64,000 bases of DNA from Flavobacterium sp. (GTDB taxonomy: Bacteria; Bacteroidota; Bacteroidia; Flavobacteriales; Flavobacteriaceae). The first letter of the stretch is position 1. Each line of letters starts with the position of its first letter. The notes beneath the pieces are model-generated. The model worked only from the letters and a program-made list of their open reading frames with translations, was not told the origin of the DNA and did not search any database. Location: NCBI GenBank assembly GCA_020403245.1, contig JADBYA010000026.1, forward strand, positions 1 to 64,000, in the 5' to 3' direction. Of the stretch, positions 45,307 through 54,986 are shown piece after piece. The position numbers and the translations under genes are program-made.

Positions 45307-46620
45307 CTATTTTACACGAACTCCTTTGATTGCCATCATTGGATTTACCGATTTATCTTCAATCGTATAATCCCCAATTCCCCCTTCGGGGGTTAGGGGG
45401 CTTTCGTCTTCCAGTAATTGTTTATCGATTAGCTTTTGCAAAGCGTCTTCTCGTTTTTGTTTTTCGGCGTTTTCTTGGGCAATTTCTTCCTCTTTTTTGG
45501 TCACACTTAAAATAATTCCAAGTGCAATACAGGTCATCCAAATAGAACTTCCACCAGAACTTATTAGTGGTAGTGTTTGTCCAGTAACAGGCAATAATTC
45601 AACGGCAACTGCCATATTGGTCATGGCTTGAAAAATGATAGGAAAACCCAATCCTACGACGACGAGTTTTCCGAATAGTGAATTGGCTTTGTGTGCCGCA
45701 ACTACAAATCGGAATAATAATAAAAGATACATCCCTAATACTAATAATCCACCAAAAAGTCCATATTCTTCTACTATAATCGCATAGATAAAATCGGAAG
45801 AAGATTGGGGTAAAAAGTTTTTCTGTACACTTTTTCCCGGGCCAAGTCCATATATTCCACCAGAAGCAATAGCTATTTTGGCTTTTTCGATTTGATAATC
45901 GTCTTCATCAGGTTTATCAGTTGTGAAATTATCAATTCTATTAAGCCAAGTGTCCACACGATTGGGGAAAGCATCAGGAAATGCTCTGGCTACTATAATA
46001 AAAAAAATCAAACCAATAATTCCTACTCCTAGAATAACGGCAATATATTTTAAAGGATATTTACCAATAAAAACTAACATGATTACCATGAAAAAAATAA
46101 GTGCCGCTGTGGATAAATTGGCCGGAAGTATCAATAACAATGTTATAAAAACTGGAGTCCATAATTCCCATAAAGAGTTTTTAAATGTTATGGGTGTTTC
46201 TCTTTTTTTCGATAAATAACGCGCTACAAAAACAAATAGAACTATGGCTGCCAAAGTTGATGTTTGGAAGGTAATCCCAATAAATGGAATTTGAATCCAT
46301 CTGCTTGCATTTGCTCCAGAGATTACAGTTCCTTTTAACAAAGTATAAACCAACAAAATCCAAACGACAGGTAATAAATACTTTGAAATTGTTCTGAAAT
46401 AATGATAGGGGATTTTATGTACTTTGTAAATTATAAAAAATCCAATTAGTAGTTGTGCTCCATGTTTTAACAAATAAGTCAGTGTATTTCCTGACCCATG
46501 ACGTGTGTATGCCAAATTACTACTTGCACTAAAAACCGGCATAAAAGAAAACATTGCCAACAAGGCAACGAATGCCCAGATGACTTTATCTCCTTTTAAA
46601 CTTGTAATTAATTCTTTCAT
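45307..46620 (-). CDS. ftsW: Lipid II polymerase/division protein FtsW
   Basis: A 437-residue SEDS-family membrane protein of about ten transmembrane helices; a glycan polymerase working with the transpeptidase FtsI. Signatures: [21 protein letters not shown], a catalytic-Asp loop ([10 protein letters not shown]), [24 protein letters not shown], and [21 protein letters not shown] at 46620 ([15 protein letters not shown]) is the family start; the frame runs further upstream through a repeat. The C-terminal tail holds a repeat-encoded [12 protein letters not shown] at about 407-417. Confidence 0.95.
   Translation of the reverse strand: MKELITSLKGDKVIWAFVALLAMFSFMPVFSASSNLAYTRHGSGNTLTYLLKHGAQLLIGFFIIYKVHKIPYHYFRTISKYLLPVVWILLVYTLLKGTVISGANASRWIQIPFIGITFQTSTLAAIVLFVFVARYLSKKRETPITFKNSLWELWTPVFITLLLILPANLSTAALIFFMVIMLVFIGKYPLKYIAVILGVGIIGLIFFIIVARAFPDAFPNRVDTWLNRIDNFTTDKPDEDDYQIEKAKIAIASGGIYGLGPGKSVQKNFLPQSSSDFIYAIIVEEYGLFGGLLVLGMYLLLLFRFVVAAHKANSLFGKLVVVGLGFPIIFQAMTNMAVAVELLPVTGQTLPLISSGGSSIWMTCIALGIILSVTKKEEEIAQENAEKQKREDALQKLIDKQLLEDESPLTPEGGIGDYTIEDKSVNPMMAIKGVRVK
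45371..45402. repeat. REP-like palindrome in the ftsW C-terminus
   Basis: ccccaattccccc / gggggttagggggct with cttc loop. Translated in frame as part of a flexible tail, 20 residues from the FtsW end. Confidence 0.75.
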
Positions 46621-46631
46621 TATAAATATGA

Positions 46632-46690
46632 TTCGGATTTTGGTTTCGGGTTCAAGGGAAACTCTGAACCTGGAACCCGAAACTAGCAAC
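46632..46690. repeat. Repeat between murD and ftsW
   Basis: Strings of tttcgggttcaaggg, actctgaacctggaacc, cgaaact with an internal inverted part (ggttcaagg / cctggaacc type). Same family as the insertion inside murG. Confidence 0.5.
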
Positions 46691-46697
46691 TAAATTT

Positions 46698-48035
46698 TTA
46701 CAAATTCTGTACAGCCACTTTAAACTGATTCCCTCTGTCTTCGTAGTTTTGAAATAAATCAAAACTAGCGCATGCCGGAGACAATAAAACGGCATCTCCT
46801 TTTTCTGCAATATGCTTTGCTGTTATTACTGCATCTCGCATATTGTCAACTTCCACCATCATGTCAACTACATTACCAAATGCATCAATAATTTTTTTAT
46901 TATCAACACCTAGACAAATGATAGCTTTTACTTTTTCACGAACTAATGGCATTAATTCGGTGTAATCATTTCCTTTATCCACTCCACCAACAATCCAAAC
47001 GGTTGGCACGGTCATGCTATCTAAAGCGAAAAATGTAGCATTTACGTTTGTCGCTTTACTATCATTAATGTATTGCACATTCTGAATTTTAAGCACTTTT
47101 TCCAAACGATGCGCCACTCCCTGAAAATTGGATAAACTTTCACGAATAGTCTGCTTTCTGATTTTCATCAGTTGTGCAACTGAAGTAGCAGCCATAGCGT
47201 TTTTCAAATTGTGTTTTCCTTCCAATGAAACGTCTCCCGTTTTCATTTCAAATTCCTCATTGTTGATAATGATGTCCATAGTATCGTCGTTTTTTATAAA
47301 GGCCCCATTTTCAAAAATTTGTGTTAATGAAAAAGGAATTAATTTTGCTTTTGTTTTATTTTGTTTAAACCAGTTTGAGATGGCTTCATTATCTGCATCA
47401 TAAATGAGATAATCATTCTCGGTTTGGTTCATTGTTATTCTAAATTTTGATGCGATATAATTTTCATATTTATATTCATACCTATCCAAATGATCCGGAC
47501 TTATATTGGTTATAATGGCTATGTCTGGTCTGTAATCTATATTCCCATCCAATTGAAAACTGCTCAATTCTAACACATAGCAATCATAATTATCTTCGGC
47601 TACTTGCCAGGCAAAACTTTTACCAATATTTCCTCCTAAACCCACATTCAAACCTCCAGATTTAAGCAAATGATAGGTCAACATTGTTGTGGTTGTTTTG
47701 CCGTTGCTTCCTGTTATTCCGATGGTCTTTGCTTGAGTGTGTTTTGAAGCAAATTCAATTTCAGAAATCACTGGAATACCTTTTCCCACAAGCTTTTTTA
47801 CTATTGGTGCTTTTTCTGGAATTCCCGGGCTTTTCATTACCACATTAGCATTTAGAATTAAATCTTCTGTGTGTTTATTGTCTTCCCATTTTATTTCATA
47901 TTGTTTAAGAACTTCTTTGTAATTATCTTTAATTTCTCCAAAATCGGAAACAAAAACATCGTATCCTTTTTGCTTGCCTAAAATGGCAGTTCCAACACCA
48001 CTTTCTCCTCCACCAAGTATGACCAATCGTTGCAT
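46698..48035 (-). CDS. murD: UDP-N-acetylmuramoylalanine-D-glutamate ligase
   Basis: A 445-residue Mur ligase adding D-Glu to UDP-MurNAc-L-Ala. It starts with LVILGGGESGVGTAILGKQ, has ATP-loop GITGSNGKTTTTMLTYHLL, NISPDHLDRY near 190, and NDSKATNVNATFFALDSM in the C-terminal domain, then LLSPACASFDLFQNYEDRGNQF, a MurD signature. Its start overlaps the mraY stop at 48035 by one base; ftsW follows after a short repeat. Confidence 0.96.
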   Translation of the reverse strand: MQRLVILGGGESGVGTAILGKQKGYDVFVSDFGEIKDNYKEVLKQYEIKWEDNKHTEDLILNANVVMKSPGIPEKAPIVKKLVGKGIPVISEIEFASKHTQAKTIGITGSNGKTTTTMLTYHLLKSGGLNVGLGGNIGKSFAWQVAEDNYDCYVLELSSFQLDGNIDYRPDIAIITNISPDHLDRYEYKYENYIASKFRITMNQTENDYLIYDADNEAISNWFKQNKTKAKLIPFSLTQIFENGAFIKNDDTMDIIINNEEFEMKTGDVSLEGKHNLKNAMAATSVAQLMKIRKQTIRESLSNFQGVAHRLEKVLKIQNVQYINDSKATNVNATFFALDSMTVPTVWIVGGVDKGNDYTELMPLVREKVKAIICLGVDNKKIIDAFGNVVDMMVEVDNMRDAVITAKHIAEKGDAVLLSPACASFDLFQNYEDRGNQFKVAVQNL

Positions 48036-49261
48036 TATCTCAATTTTAAAGTCACAATAGATACAATTGCCAAAAGAATAGCAACAATCCAGAAACGGGT
48101 TACTATTTTACTTTCGTGATATCCTTTCTTTTGATAATGATGATGCAATGGCGACATGAGGAAAATGCGTCTTCCTTCTCCAAAGCGTTTTTTAGTGTAT
48201 TTGAAATAAGAAACCTGCATGATAACTGATAAATTTTCAGCAAAAAATATGGCACACAAAACAGGCAATAACAACTCTTTACGAACAGAAATAGCTAAAA
48301 CTGCAATAATTCCTCCAATAGTCAAACTACCCGTATCGCCCATAAATACAGAAGCTGGATACGAATTATACCAAAGAAAACCAATTAAGGAACCCACAAA
48401 TGCAGAGATGAAAACTGTCATTTCACCCGAATTTGGGATGTACATGATGTTTAAATAATCGGAAAAAAAGATGTTACCAGAAACGAAGGTGAAAATTCCC
48501 AATGCTAATACTGATATTGCAGAGGTTCCAGCCGCTAAACCATCAATACCATCAGTTAGATTTGCTCCATTTGAAACCGCTGTGATAATGAAAATAACAA
48601 TTGGAATAAATACCAACCAAGCCCAATTTTGATAATCATCAGTAAATGGTTTTAAAATTTGAGCATAATCTAATTCGTTGTTTTTAGTAAACGGAATAGT
48701 TGTGGTAGTTGATTTATAATCAATCGGTGTTTGCGAAATTACATTTTCGCTTTGATTGAATGTCATTGGTTTATTAGATCTTTCTCTCACGGTAACACTA
48801 GGATTAAAATACAATACTGAACCCACGATTAATCCCAAACCTACTTGCCCAATTACTTTAAAAATTCCTTTTAACCCTTGTTTGTCTTTTTTGAATATTT
48901 TGATATAATCGTCGATAAAGCCAATGGTTCCCATCCAAAGCGTAGTCACAATCAATAGAATAATGTAAATATTATTCAATTTTGTCAATAAAATAACTGG
49001 AATTAATGTTGAAACAATAATGATTAATCCACCCATTGTTGGTGTTCCTGCTTTTTGAGTTTGTCCGTCCAAACCAAGTTCTCTTACCGTTTCTCCTACT
49101 TGCTGATTTCTTAGAAATGTGATGATTTTTTTTCCATAAATGGTAGAAATCATCAATGATAATAATATTGCTAAAGCCGAACGAAAAGTGATGTATTGGA
49201 AAACTCCAGTTCCAGGAACATCCATTGTTTTGTCGAGGTATTCAAATAAGTAGTATAACAT
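48035..49261 (-). CDS. mraY: Phospho-N-acetylmuramoyl-pentapeptide-transferase
   Basis: A 408-residue polytopic membrane enzyme making lipid I from UDP-MurNAc-pentapeptide and undecaprenyl phosphate. Motifs: [35 protein letters not shown] (DDxxK), [12 protein letters not shown], and [12 protein letters not shown]; the HHH box reads [18 protein letters not shown]. Longer than the usual 360 because of a loop near residues 165-200 ([21 protein letters not shown]), as in other flavobacteria. It lies between murE and murD. Confidence 0.96.
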   Translation of the reverse strand: MLYYLFEYLDKTMDVPGTGVFQYITFRSALAILLSLMISTIYGKKIITFLRNQQVGETVRELGLDGQTQKAGTPTMGGLIIIVSTLIPVILLTKLNNIYIILLIVTTLWMGTIGFIDDYIKIFKKDKQGLKGIFKVIGQVGLGLIVGSVLYFNPSVTVRERSNKPMTFNQSENVISQTPIDYKSTTTTIPFTKNNELDYAQILKPFTDDYQNWAWLVFIPIVIFIITAVSNGANLTDGIDGLAAGTSAISVLALGIFTFVSGNIFFSDYLNIMYIPNSGEMTVFISAFVGSLIGFLWYNSYPASVFMGDTGSLTIGGIIAVLAISVRKELLLPVLCAIFFAENLSVIMQVSYFKYTKKRFGEGRRIFLMSPLHHHYQKKGYHESKIVTRFWIVAILLAIVSIVTLKLR

Positions 49262-49352
49262 ATTCTATTTTTTAAATTCCAAATTTTAAATTCCAAATTC
49301 CAAATTGTTCAAGTTTTTCATTGGGATTTGAAATTTTGCTTTTTGAGTTTTA

Positions 49353-50816
49353 CTATTTGTTTAATTGTTCTAAAATTTCTTTTACAATCTTCATATCATC
49401 AAAATCATGGCGAACACCATTAATTTCCTGATAAGTTTCGTGTCCTTTTCCGGCAATTAGAATAATATCATTTGGACTTGCCAATTGACAGGCTGTTTTA
49501 ATGGCTTGTTTTCTATCTACAATAGATAAAGTTTTTTTATGATTTTGTGGTTCAACTCCTTTTTCCATATCAGCAATAATATCAATTGGGTCTTCCGTTC
49601 TTGGATTATCAGACGTTATAATTACTTTATTACTCATAGACGTAGCAATATTAGCCATAATGGGTCTTTTAGTTTTATCTCTATCGCCACCACAACCAAC
49701 AACTGTTATCAATTGTTCATTATTAGTGCGAATATCATTGATGGTTTTTAATACGTTTTCTAATGCATCTGGAGTATGCGCATAATCAACAATAGCCGTG
49801 ATGTTGGAATTAGAAACGATAAATTGAAAACGACCAGAAACACTTTCTAGTTCAGATAATAATCGCAATACTTCCAGTTTATCCAATCCTAATTCTACAG
49901 CTGTTCCATATATAGCTAACAAATTGTAGGCATTGAAAGTTCCAATTAAACGAACCCAAACTTCATTTTCATTAATCTTTAGTAACAATCCAGATAGTTG
50001 GTTTTCTAATATTTGTGCTTTGTATTCGGCATACGATTTCAATGCATATGTCAGTTTTCTTGCTGCGGTATTTTGCAACATTACCAATCCATTTTTATCA
50101 TCAATATTGCTAAGGGCAAAAGCAGTTTTGGGTAAAAAATCGAAAAAAGATTTTTTTACATCACGATACTCAGCAAATGTTGGATGGTAATCTAAATGAT
50201 CGTGCGATAAATTGGTAAAAACGCCACCTGCAAAATGTAGTGCTTCAGTTCTTTTTTGATGAATCCCATGTGAACTCACTTCCATGAAACAATATTCAAT
50301 CCCAAAAGCATTCATTTCTGCCAAATAATAATTAATGGTCATTGAATCTGGTGTGGTGTGCGTTGCTTTGTATTCCACGTCATCAACCATTATTTTTACT
50401 GTGGACAATAATCCTACTTTATAACCCGCTTTTTTAAATAATTGATATAAAAGCGATGCGATTGTAGTTTTTCCATTGGTTCCAGTAATTCCTACTAATT
50501 TTAAATTTAGTGAAGGATTTCCATAAAAATTAGCTGCTAAAAAAGCCAATGCCGTGTTGGTGTCTATTACTTGAATATAGGTAACTCCACTGACTATTAT
50601 TTCTGGAAAAGTATCGCAGACAATTACTGTAGCTCCAAGATTTATTGCTTTTTCAATAAAGTCATGACCATTTGAAACAGTACCGCGAATGGCAACAAAA
50701 ACATCGTTTTCCTGAACTTTTCGAGAGTCAAACTCAATTTTGCCAATAACCATTTCAGTCGAACCTTTTACTGCTTCGATGGCTACTTTATATAATATGT
50801 CCTTTAAAATAATCAC
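49353..50816 (-). CDS. murE: UDP-MurNAc-tripeptide synthetase (meso-DAP adding)
   Basis: A 487-residue Mur ligase. UDP-binding start, ATP-loop VGITGTNGKTTIASLLYQLF, LSHDHLDYHPTF, and the diamino-acid recognition motif SDNPRTEDP; the DNPR sequence is that of enzymes adding meso-diaminopimelate. A VVDYAHTPDALENVL stretch precedes it. The start overlaps ftsI by 4 bp (ATGA type), typical of coupled dcw genes; a 90-bp gap leads to mraY. Confidence 0.95.
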   Translation of the reverse strand: MIILKDILYKVAIEAVKGSTEMVIGKIEFDSRKVQENDVFVAIRGTVSNGHDFIEKAINLGATVIVCDTFPEIIVSGVTYIQVIDTNTALAFLAANFYGNPSLNLKLVGITGTNGKTTIASLLYQLFKKAGYKVGLLSTVKIMVDDVEYKATHTTPDSMTINYYLAEMNAFGIEYCFMEVSSHGIHQKRTEALHFAGGVFTNLSHDHLDYHPTFAEYRDVKKSFFDFLPKTAFALSNIDDKNGLVMLQNTAARKLTYALKSYAEYKAQILENQLSGLLLKINENEVWVRLIGTFNAYNLLAIYGTAVELGLDKLEVLRLLSELESVSGRFQFIVSNSNITAIVDYAHTPDALENVLKTINDIRTNNEQLITVVGCGGDRDKTKRPIMANIATSMSNKVIITSDNPRTEDPIDIIADMEKGVEPQNHKKTLSIVDRKQAIKTACQLASPNDIILIAGKGHETYQEINGVRHDFDDMKIVKEILEQLNK

Positions 50817-52837
50817 GATAATTCGAGTATGATTGTTTTGTTTTTATCTAAAGCTTCTCCCGCAGGAACCGATTGTTTTTTGACTTTTCCAATGCCAATT
50901 ACTCTTACTTTTAATTTTAGATTTTCTAAAAGAGCCACCGCATCCATGCCACTCATTCCCATTAGATTTGGAATAACTTTTTTTTCAGAAGATGCTTTGG
51001 TAGAATATTCATTATAAGCCAGCTCCTGTTTCTTTATTTTCTTGTCAAGATTTTTGATTTCGTTTGTAGAAGGCGAATCAGTAAAAATCTTTTGGGCAAT
51101 ACGTTTGAAAACAGGTCCAGCAACGTCAGCGCCATAATAATTATTGCCAGAAGTATTGGGTTTGTGAACTACCACAATACAAGAATATTTAGGATTGTCA
51201 GCAGGAAAAAATCCAACAAAGGAAGATATGTAATGTTTATCATTGCCTCCGTTTTTCCAATAATTAGCTTGAGCAGTTCCTGTTTTTCCTGCCATAGAAA
51301 AATCTTTGGAATATAATTTATTTGCCGTCGCACCTTTCTTTTTAAATACATTCTCCAAAATAGCTTTTACCTTCTTAGTTGTTTTTTCAGAGCATATTTT
51401 AGGATTGATAATTTCTTTGTCAAACATTTTAATGGTTTTATTCCACTCTTTTATCTCTGAAACAAATTGTGGTTTTACCATGACTCCGTTATTCGCAATA
51501 GCATTATATAAGGTTAAGGTTTGTAAAGGAGTTACAGATACACCATAACCAAAAGCCATCCATGGCAAGGAAGTTCCACTCCAGTTCTTTTTATCCGATG
51601 GATGTGGGATTTTAGGAATTCCTTCACCTTGAAAAGGTAATCCGAGAGGTTTACCGAGACCTAATGCATCTATCCTATCTGTAAACTGCTTGGGGTTATT
51701 TTTATAATTTTCATATACAGCCTGAACCAATACAGTATTTGATGAAATTTCAAATCCACGAGCTAACGAAATGGTATTAACTCCGTCAAAATGGGAGTCT
51801 TCAACTACAAGGTTTTTTTTGGTAAAATATATTTTCCCTCCTTTTCTATTGTAAATGTGGCTTGTATCCACTTTTTGATCATCAAGCAATGCAATCATGT
51901 CCACCAATTTGAAAGTTGAACCAGGTTCGTGAGATTCTTTTATAGCATAATTTTCGGTTTCAAAATAAGTTGAATCGGTTTCTTTAAGCTTACCTAAATT
52001 AGAAATTGCCTTGATTTTTCCTGTTTTGGTTTCCATAACCACCACGCAACCATGTTCGGCTTTAAATTCTTTTAATTGTTTTAATAAAGCATGATGGGCA
52101 ATGTCTTGAATGTAAACATCAATTGTAGAAATCACATCATAGCCATCTTGTGGGTCAACTTCATTTTGATCTCGAATTGGTTTCCATTGTCCTTTGGCGA
52201 TTTTTTGTTTAAGAACTTTACCATCTTTTCCGTTCAGGTATTTTCTAAACGACCATTCAATTCCTTTACCAACACGCATTCCATTTTCATCAATACGATC
52301 GTAACCAATGGTTCTTTCGGCAATTTTGCCGATTGGATGTTCTCTAACTGTTTCCTGTTCGGTTATCATTCCGCCTTTATTTGCCCCTAAATTGAAAAGC
52401 GGAAAACTTTTAATTTTTATATATTGAGTATAGCTTAAATCACGCGCCACCAATAAATACCTGTTTTTATTAGTTCTTGCAATATTTAATTGGGATTGAT
52501 AAAAAGAACTTGGCTTTCCTAAAAGTTTTGCTAAAGAATCTGCTAATGGTTTTACGTTTTTTTCAAAAACAACACCTTTTGGAACTACTGCATCAAATCG
52601 AATGTTGTAATTAGGAATTGAAGTGGCTAATAAACTTCCGTCAGCTGAGTAAATATTACCTTTATTGGCAGGAATGATAAAACTTTTTACCGTTTCTTTC
52701 TTCGCCAATTCGCGAAGTCTTGGCCCTTCAACCCACTGAATTTTGGACAACTTAAAAGTTATAGCCATAGCCATTATAAAGATGCAGAATGCAACTAAAT
52801 AAATTCTATAAGAGATATTTTTATCTTCTACTGCCAT
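50813..52837 (-). CDS. ftsI: Division transpeptidase FtsI (PBP with PASTA domain)
   Basis: A 674-residue class B penicillin-binding protein. One N-terminal transmembrane helix (about 10-29), a pedestal domain, then the transpeptidase with SxxK at STFK (Ser307 nucleophile), SxN near EISSNTVLV and KTGTA (AGKTGTAQ). The last 65 residues (VIPNLMGMSGMDAVALLENLKLKVRVIGIGKV) form a PASTA domain. Cross-links septal peptidoglycan with FtsW. It overlaps ftsL by 10 bp and murE by 4 bp. Confidence 0.95.
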   Translation of the reverse strand: MAVEDKNISYRIYLVAFCIFIMAMAITFKLSKIQWVEGPRLRELAKKETVKSFIIPANKGNIYSADGSLLATSIPNYNIRFDAVVPKGVVFEKNVKPLADSLAKLLGKPSSFYQSQLNIARTNKNRYLLVARDLSYTQYIKIKSFPLFNLGANKGGMITEQETVREHPIGKIAERTIGYDRIDENGMRVGKGIEWSFRKYLNGKDGKVLKQKIAKGQWKPIRDQNEVDPQDGYDVISTIDVYIQDIAHHALLKQLKEFKAEHGCVVVMETKTGKIKAISNLGKLKETDSTYFETENYAIKESHEPGSTFKLVDMIALLDDQKVDTSHIYNRKGGKIYFTKKNLVVEDSHFDGVNTISLARGFEISSNTVLVQAVYENYKNNPKQFTDRIDALGLGKPLGLPFQGEGIPKIPHPSDKKNWSGTSLPWMAFGYGVSVTPLQTLTLYNAIANNGVMVKPQFVSEIKEWNKTIKMFDKEIINPKICSEKTTKKVKAILENVFKKKGATANKLYSKDFSMAGKTGTAQANYWKNGGNDKHYISSFVGFFPADNPKYSCIVVVHKPNTSGNNYYGADVAGPVFKRIAQKIFTDSPSTNEIKNLDKKIKKQELAYNEYSTKASSEKKVIPNLMGMSGMDAVALLENLKLKVRVIGIGKVKKQSVPAGEALDKNKTIILELS

Positions 52838-53175
52838 AGTTTTTGAAAGAAGGTTTTTTCTATAGATTTTTTAACTTTTATTTTTTTTGGTGGCACCGAT
52901 GAAGGAAATATTTTTCTTTCCTTCATTTTTTCTGAAACTGTTGATTCCATTTTTAATTTCATTAGTTCGGAACGCTTATCAACAAATTCGGAACGCAACT
53001 CTTTAACTTCACTTGTTAATTCTGTAATACGAAATACTTTTTGTTCAAATGTGTGTGAATTGGCAATCATTAAAATTGCAAGGAGCACTATAAAAACTAT
53101 AAATCGCCAATTTTTTGTTGCATCTTCATTGACTAAAAATCGAGCTTTCAATATGCTATAAACTCCATTTTTCAT
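52828..53175 (-). CDS. ftsL: FtsL-like divisome protein
   Basis: A 115-residue bitopic protein in the ftsL position. Cytoplasmic start, transmembrane helix about residues 24-41 (FIVFIVLLAILMIANS), then a coiled coil (FEQKVFRITELTSEVKELRSEFVDKRSELMKLKMES) in the periplasm and a basic tail. FtsL pairs with FtsB/FtsQ to activate FtsWI. Its call rests on position between rsmH and ftsI and on topology; sequence conservation of FtsL is low. Confidence 0.85.
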   Translation of the reverse strand: MKNGVYSILKARFLVNEDATKNWRFIVFIVLLAILMIANSHTFEQKVFRITELTSEVKELRSEFVDKRSELMKLKMESTVSEKMKERKIFPSSVPPKKIKVKKSIEKTFFQKLWQ

Positions 53176-53227
53176 TTTCTATCTTTTTTCTTTTCTTATC
53201 ATTATTTTCAGAAACTAATTACTGACA

Positions 53228-54124
53228 CTACTTTTTTTCTGCTATTCTTAATTTGGCACTTCGTGCTCTATTGTTGCTTTTTATTTCAGCTTCATCAGGA
53301 ACAATAAGTTTTCCAACTAACTTAAATGGCACTGAAAAATTTCCAAAAAAATCACGTTCTGGCTCACCTTCAAACATTCCGTTTTTCATAAATCGTTTCA
53401 CTAATCGGTCTTCTAATGAGTGATAGGAAATCACGCTTAATCTTCCTTCTGGTTTTAATATGTCTAGCGATTGTTCCAAAAATTCTTTTAAAACATCCAT
53501 TTCTTGGTTTACTTCTATTCGTATTGCTTGATAGATTTGGGCTAAAATTTTATTCTTGAATTGCTCTGGTAAAAATTTTGATAAAATCAACTTTAACTCA
53601 TCTGTTGTATTGATAGTTTTCTTTTCTCTTGCTTCAATAATTGTTCGAGCCAAAGCTGGAGCAACTTTCAATTCGCCATAATCCAAAAACACTCTTTTTA
53701 AATTTGCTTCATCGTATTCATTAATCACTTTATAGGCATCTAAATCATTTTTTCTACTCATTCTCATGTCTAAATCGGCATCAAATCGTGTTGAAAATCC
53801 TCTCTCTGGAACATCAAATTGGTGTGATGAAACTCCCAAATCGGCTAAAATTCCATCTACGCTTTTCACGCCATGAAATCGTAAAAACCGTTTTATATAT
53901 CTAAAATTCTCGTGTATCAAAGTAAATCGTTCATCTGTAAAAGCATTTACCAAAGCATCTTCATCTTGGTCAAACCCAAACAATCGCCCATTTGGTCCTA
54001 AACGTTTCAAAATCTCTTTTGAATGTCCACCACCGCCAAAAGTCACATCCACATAAACTCCATCATGCTTGATATTCAATCCGTCTACAGTTTCATTTAA
54101 TAAAACCGAATTATGATATTCCAT
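53228..54124 (-). CDS. rsmH: 16S rRNA (cytosine1402-N4)-methyltransferase
   Basis: A 298-residue SAM methyltransferase (MraW). Motifs: EYHNSVLLNETVDGLNIKHDGVYVDVTFGGGGHSKEIL at the SAM pocket, GILADLGVSSHQFDVPERGFSTRFDADLDMRM, FKNKILAQIYQAIRIEVNQEMDVL and RLSVISYHSLEDRLVK. It methylates C1402 in the ribosomal P-site region. MEYHNSVLLNE at 54124 is the preferred start; starts up to 54136 are possible. It overlaps the end of mraZ, as usual. Confidence 0.96.
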   Translation of the reverse strand: MEYHNSVLLNETVDGLNIKHDGVYVDVTFGGGGHSKEILKRLGPNGRLFGFDQDEDALVNAFTDERFTLIHENFRYIKRFLRFHGVKSVDGILADLGVSSHQFDVPERGFSTRFDADLDMRMSRKNDLDAYKVINEYDEANLKRVFLDYGELKVAPALARTIIEAREKKTINTTDELKLILSKFLPEQFKNKILAQIYQAIRIEVNQEMDVLKEFLEQSLDILKPEGRLSVISYHSLEDRLVKRFMKNGMFEGEPERDFFGNFSVPFKLVGKLIVPDEAEIKSNNRARSAKLRIAEKK

Positions 54125-54590
54125 CGTTGTCATCATTACTATTTCCCATTACATCTTCGGCTAAATCGGCAAAATCAATATCATCACCTGCAATTGATTT
54201 TTCATACCTCTCTTTATCCCAAATTTCAACTATGTTTACGGCTGAGGATAGCACAATGTCTTTTGAAATATGACTGAAGGCAACCAAGTCTTTTGGAATT
54301 AATAATCTTCCTAAATCATCCACTTCAATAACTTTTACTCCAGCCGTAAACCGACGAATGAAATCGTTATTTTTTTTAACAAATCGGTTGAGTTTGTTAA
54401 TTTTTTGCATCATCAAATTCCACTCCGTCATAGGATACAATTCTAAACAAGGTTGAAATACAGAACGTTTCAAGACAAAACCATCTTGAATGGAATTGGC
54501 CAATTGCTTCTTCAGAGCCGAAGGAATCATCAGTCTTCCTTTGGCATCAACTTTACATTCATATGTCCCGATTATCGAGTTCAATTGCAT
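54111..54590 (-). CDS. mraZ: Transcriptional regulator MraZ
   Basis: A 159-residue protein with two AbrB-like SpoVT domains: residues 5-50 (IIGTYECKVDAKGRLMIPSAL) and 80-125 (VIEVDDLGRLLIPKDLVAF). MraZ forms rings and represses its own dcw operon in bacteria where it was studied. ATG at 54590 (MQLNSIIGTYE) is the start; the longer frame to 54641 would include the promoter. GTGGT direct repeats just upstream look like its operator. Confidence 0.94.
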   Translation of the reverse strand: MQLNSIIGTYECKVDAKGRLMIPSALKKQLANSIQDGFVLKRSVFQPCLELYPMTEWNLMMQKINKLNRFVKKNNDFIRRFTAGVKVIEVDDLGRLLIPKDLVAFSHISKDIVLSSAVNIVEIWDKERYEKSIAGDDIDFADLAEDVMGNSNDDNDGIS

Positions 54591-54607
54591 TAGTTTTTGG
54601 TTATGAG

Positions 54608-54615
54608 CAAAAATA
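54608..54615 (-). promoter_or_regulatory. -7 element of the mraZ/dcw promoter
   Basis: Minus strand TATTTTTG matches TAnnTTTG, 17 bp before the mraZ ATG; start of RNA would be close to 54603. The operator boxes overlap the -33 region. Confidence 0.5.
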
Positions 54616-54626
54616 TAAAAATATTT

Positions 54627-54672
54627 ACCACAAAATACCACAAAATACCACTTTGTTGATAAGTTTTACCAC
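54627..54672 (-). promoter_or_regulatory. Probable MraZ operator (GTGGT direct repeats)
   Basis: On the minus strand GTGGT occurs at 54627-54631, 54637-54641 and 54647-54651, exactly 10 bp apart with 5-bp spacers, and once more at 54668-54672. MraZ of other bacteria binds direct repeats of TGGGN/GTGG type with the same spacing. The boxes sit on the -33 side of the promoter, consistent with self-repression. The rest of the gap to 54986 is A/T-rich. Confidence 0.75.
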
Positions 54673-54950
54673 TTTAAGCCATTTTGCTTAAAAAAACCCC
54701 GTTGAATAAGATAAAAACTATTTTGAAAAATCTTTAAAAAATAACATTATACTGTTTTTTAAATCATAAACAATTGATTTAAACCATTTGTGTATTGCAA
54801 AATTTTTATTTATATAAATATGAATAATTATCAAAAAGCCAAACTCTTTTGTTACTAATTGTTAATTGTATTAATTTTTTAATGCTACTATTTTTCATTT
54901 TTCTGAAGGAAAAAAATGGAATAGAAAAAGGGTTTTTAGGTATAAAACCA

Positions 54951-54958
54951 TATATTTG
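54951..54958 (+). promoter_or_regulatory. -7 element before the alpha/beta hydrolase
   Basis: TATATTTG, a full TAnnTTTG match 28 bp before the ATG at 54987. It lies inside a longer open frame and so supports the later start. Confidence 0.5.
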
Positions 54959-54986
54959 CTACCGATGTAAAAGTCAAAAAAATCAT

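Noticed and set aside
37919..54590. murF or ddl in the dcw cluster
   Set aside because: No reading frame with MurF or D-Ala-D-Ala ligase motifs is present; they must be elsewhere.
54591..54641. Upstream extension of mraZ
   Set aside because: It overlaps the promoter and operator boxes and is not part of the SpoVT fold.
54849..54986. Upstream extension of the alpha/beta hydrolase
   Set aside because: A hydrophobic-looking start but without family resemblance, and a -7 box lies inside it.
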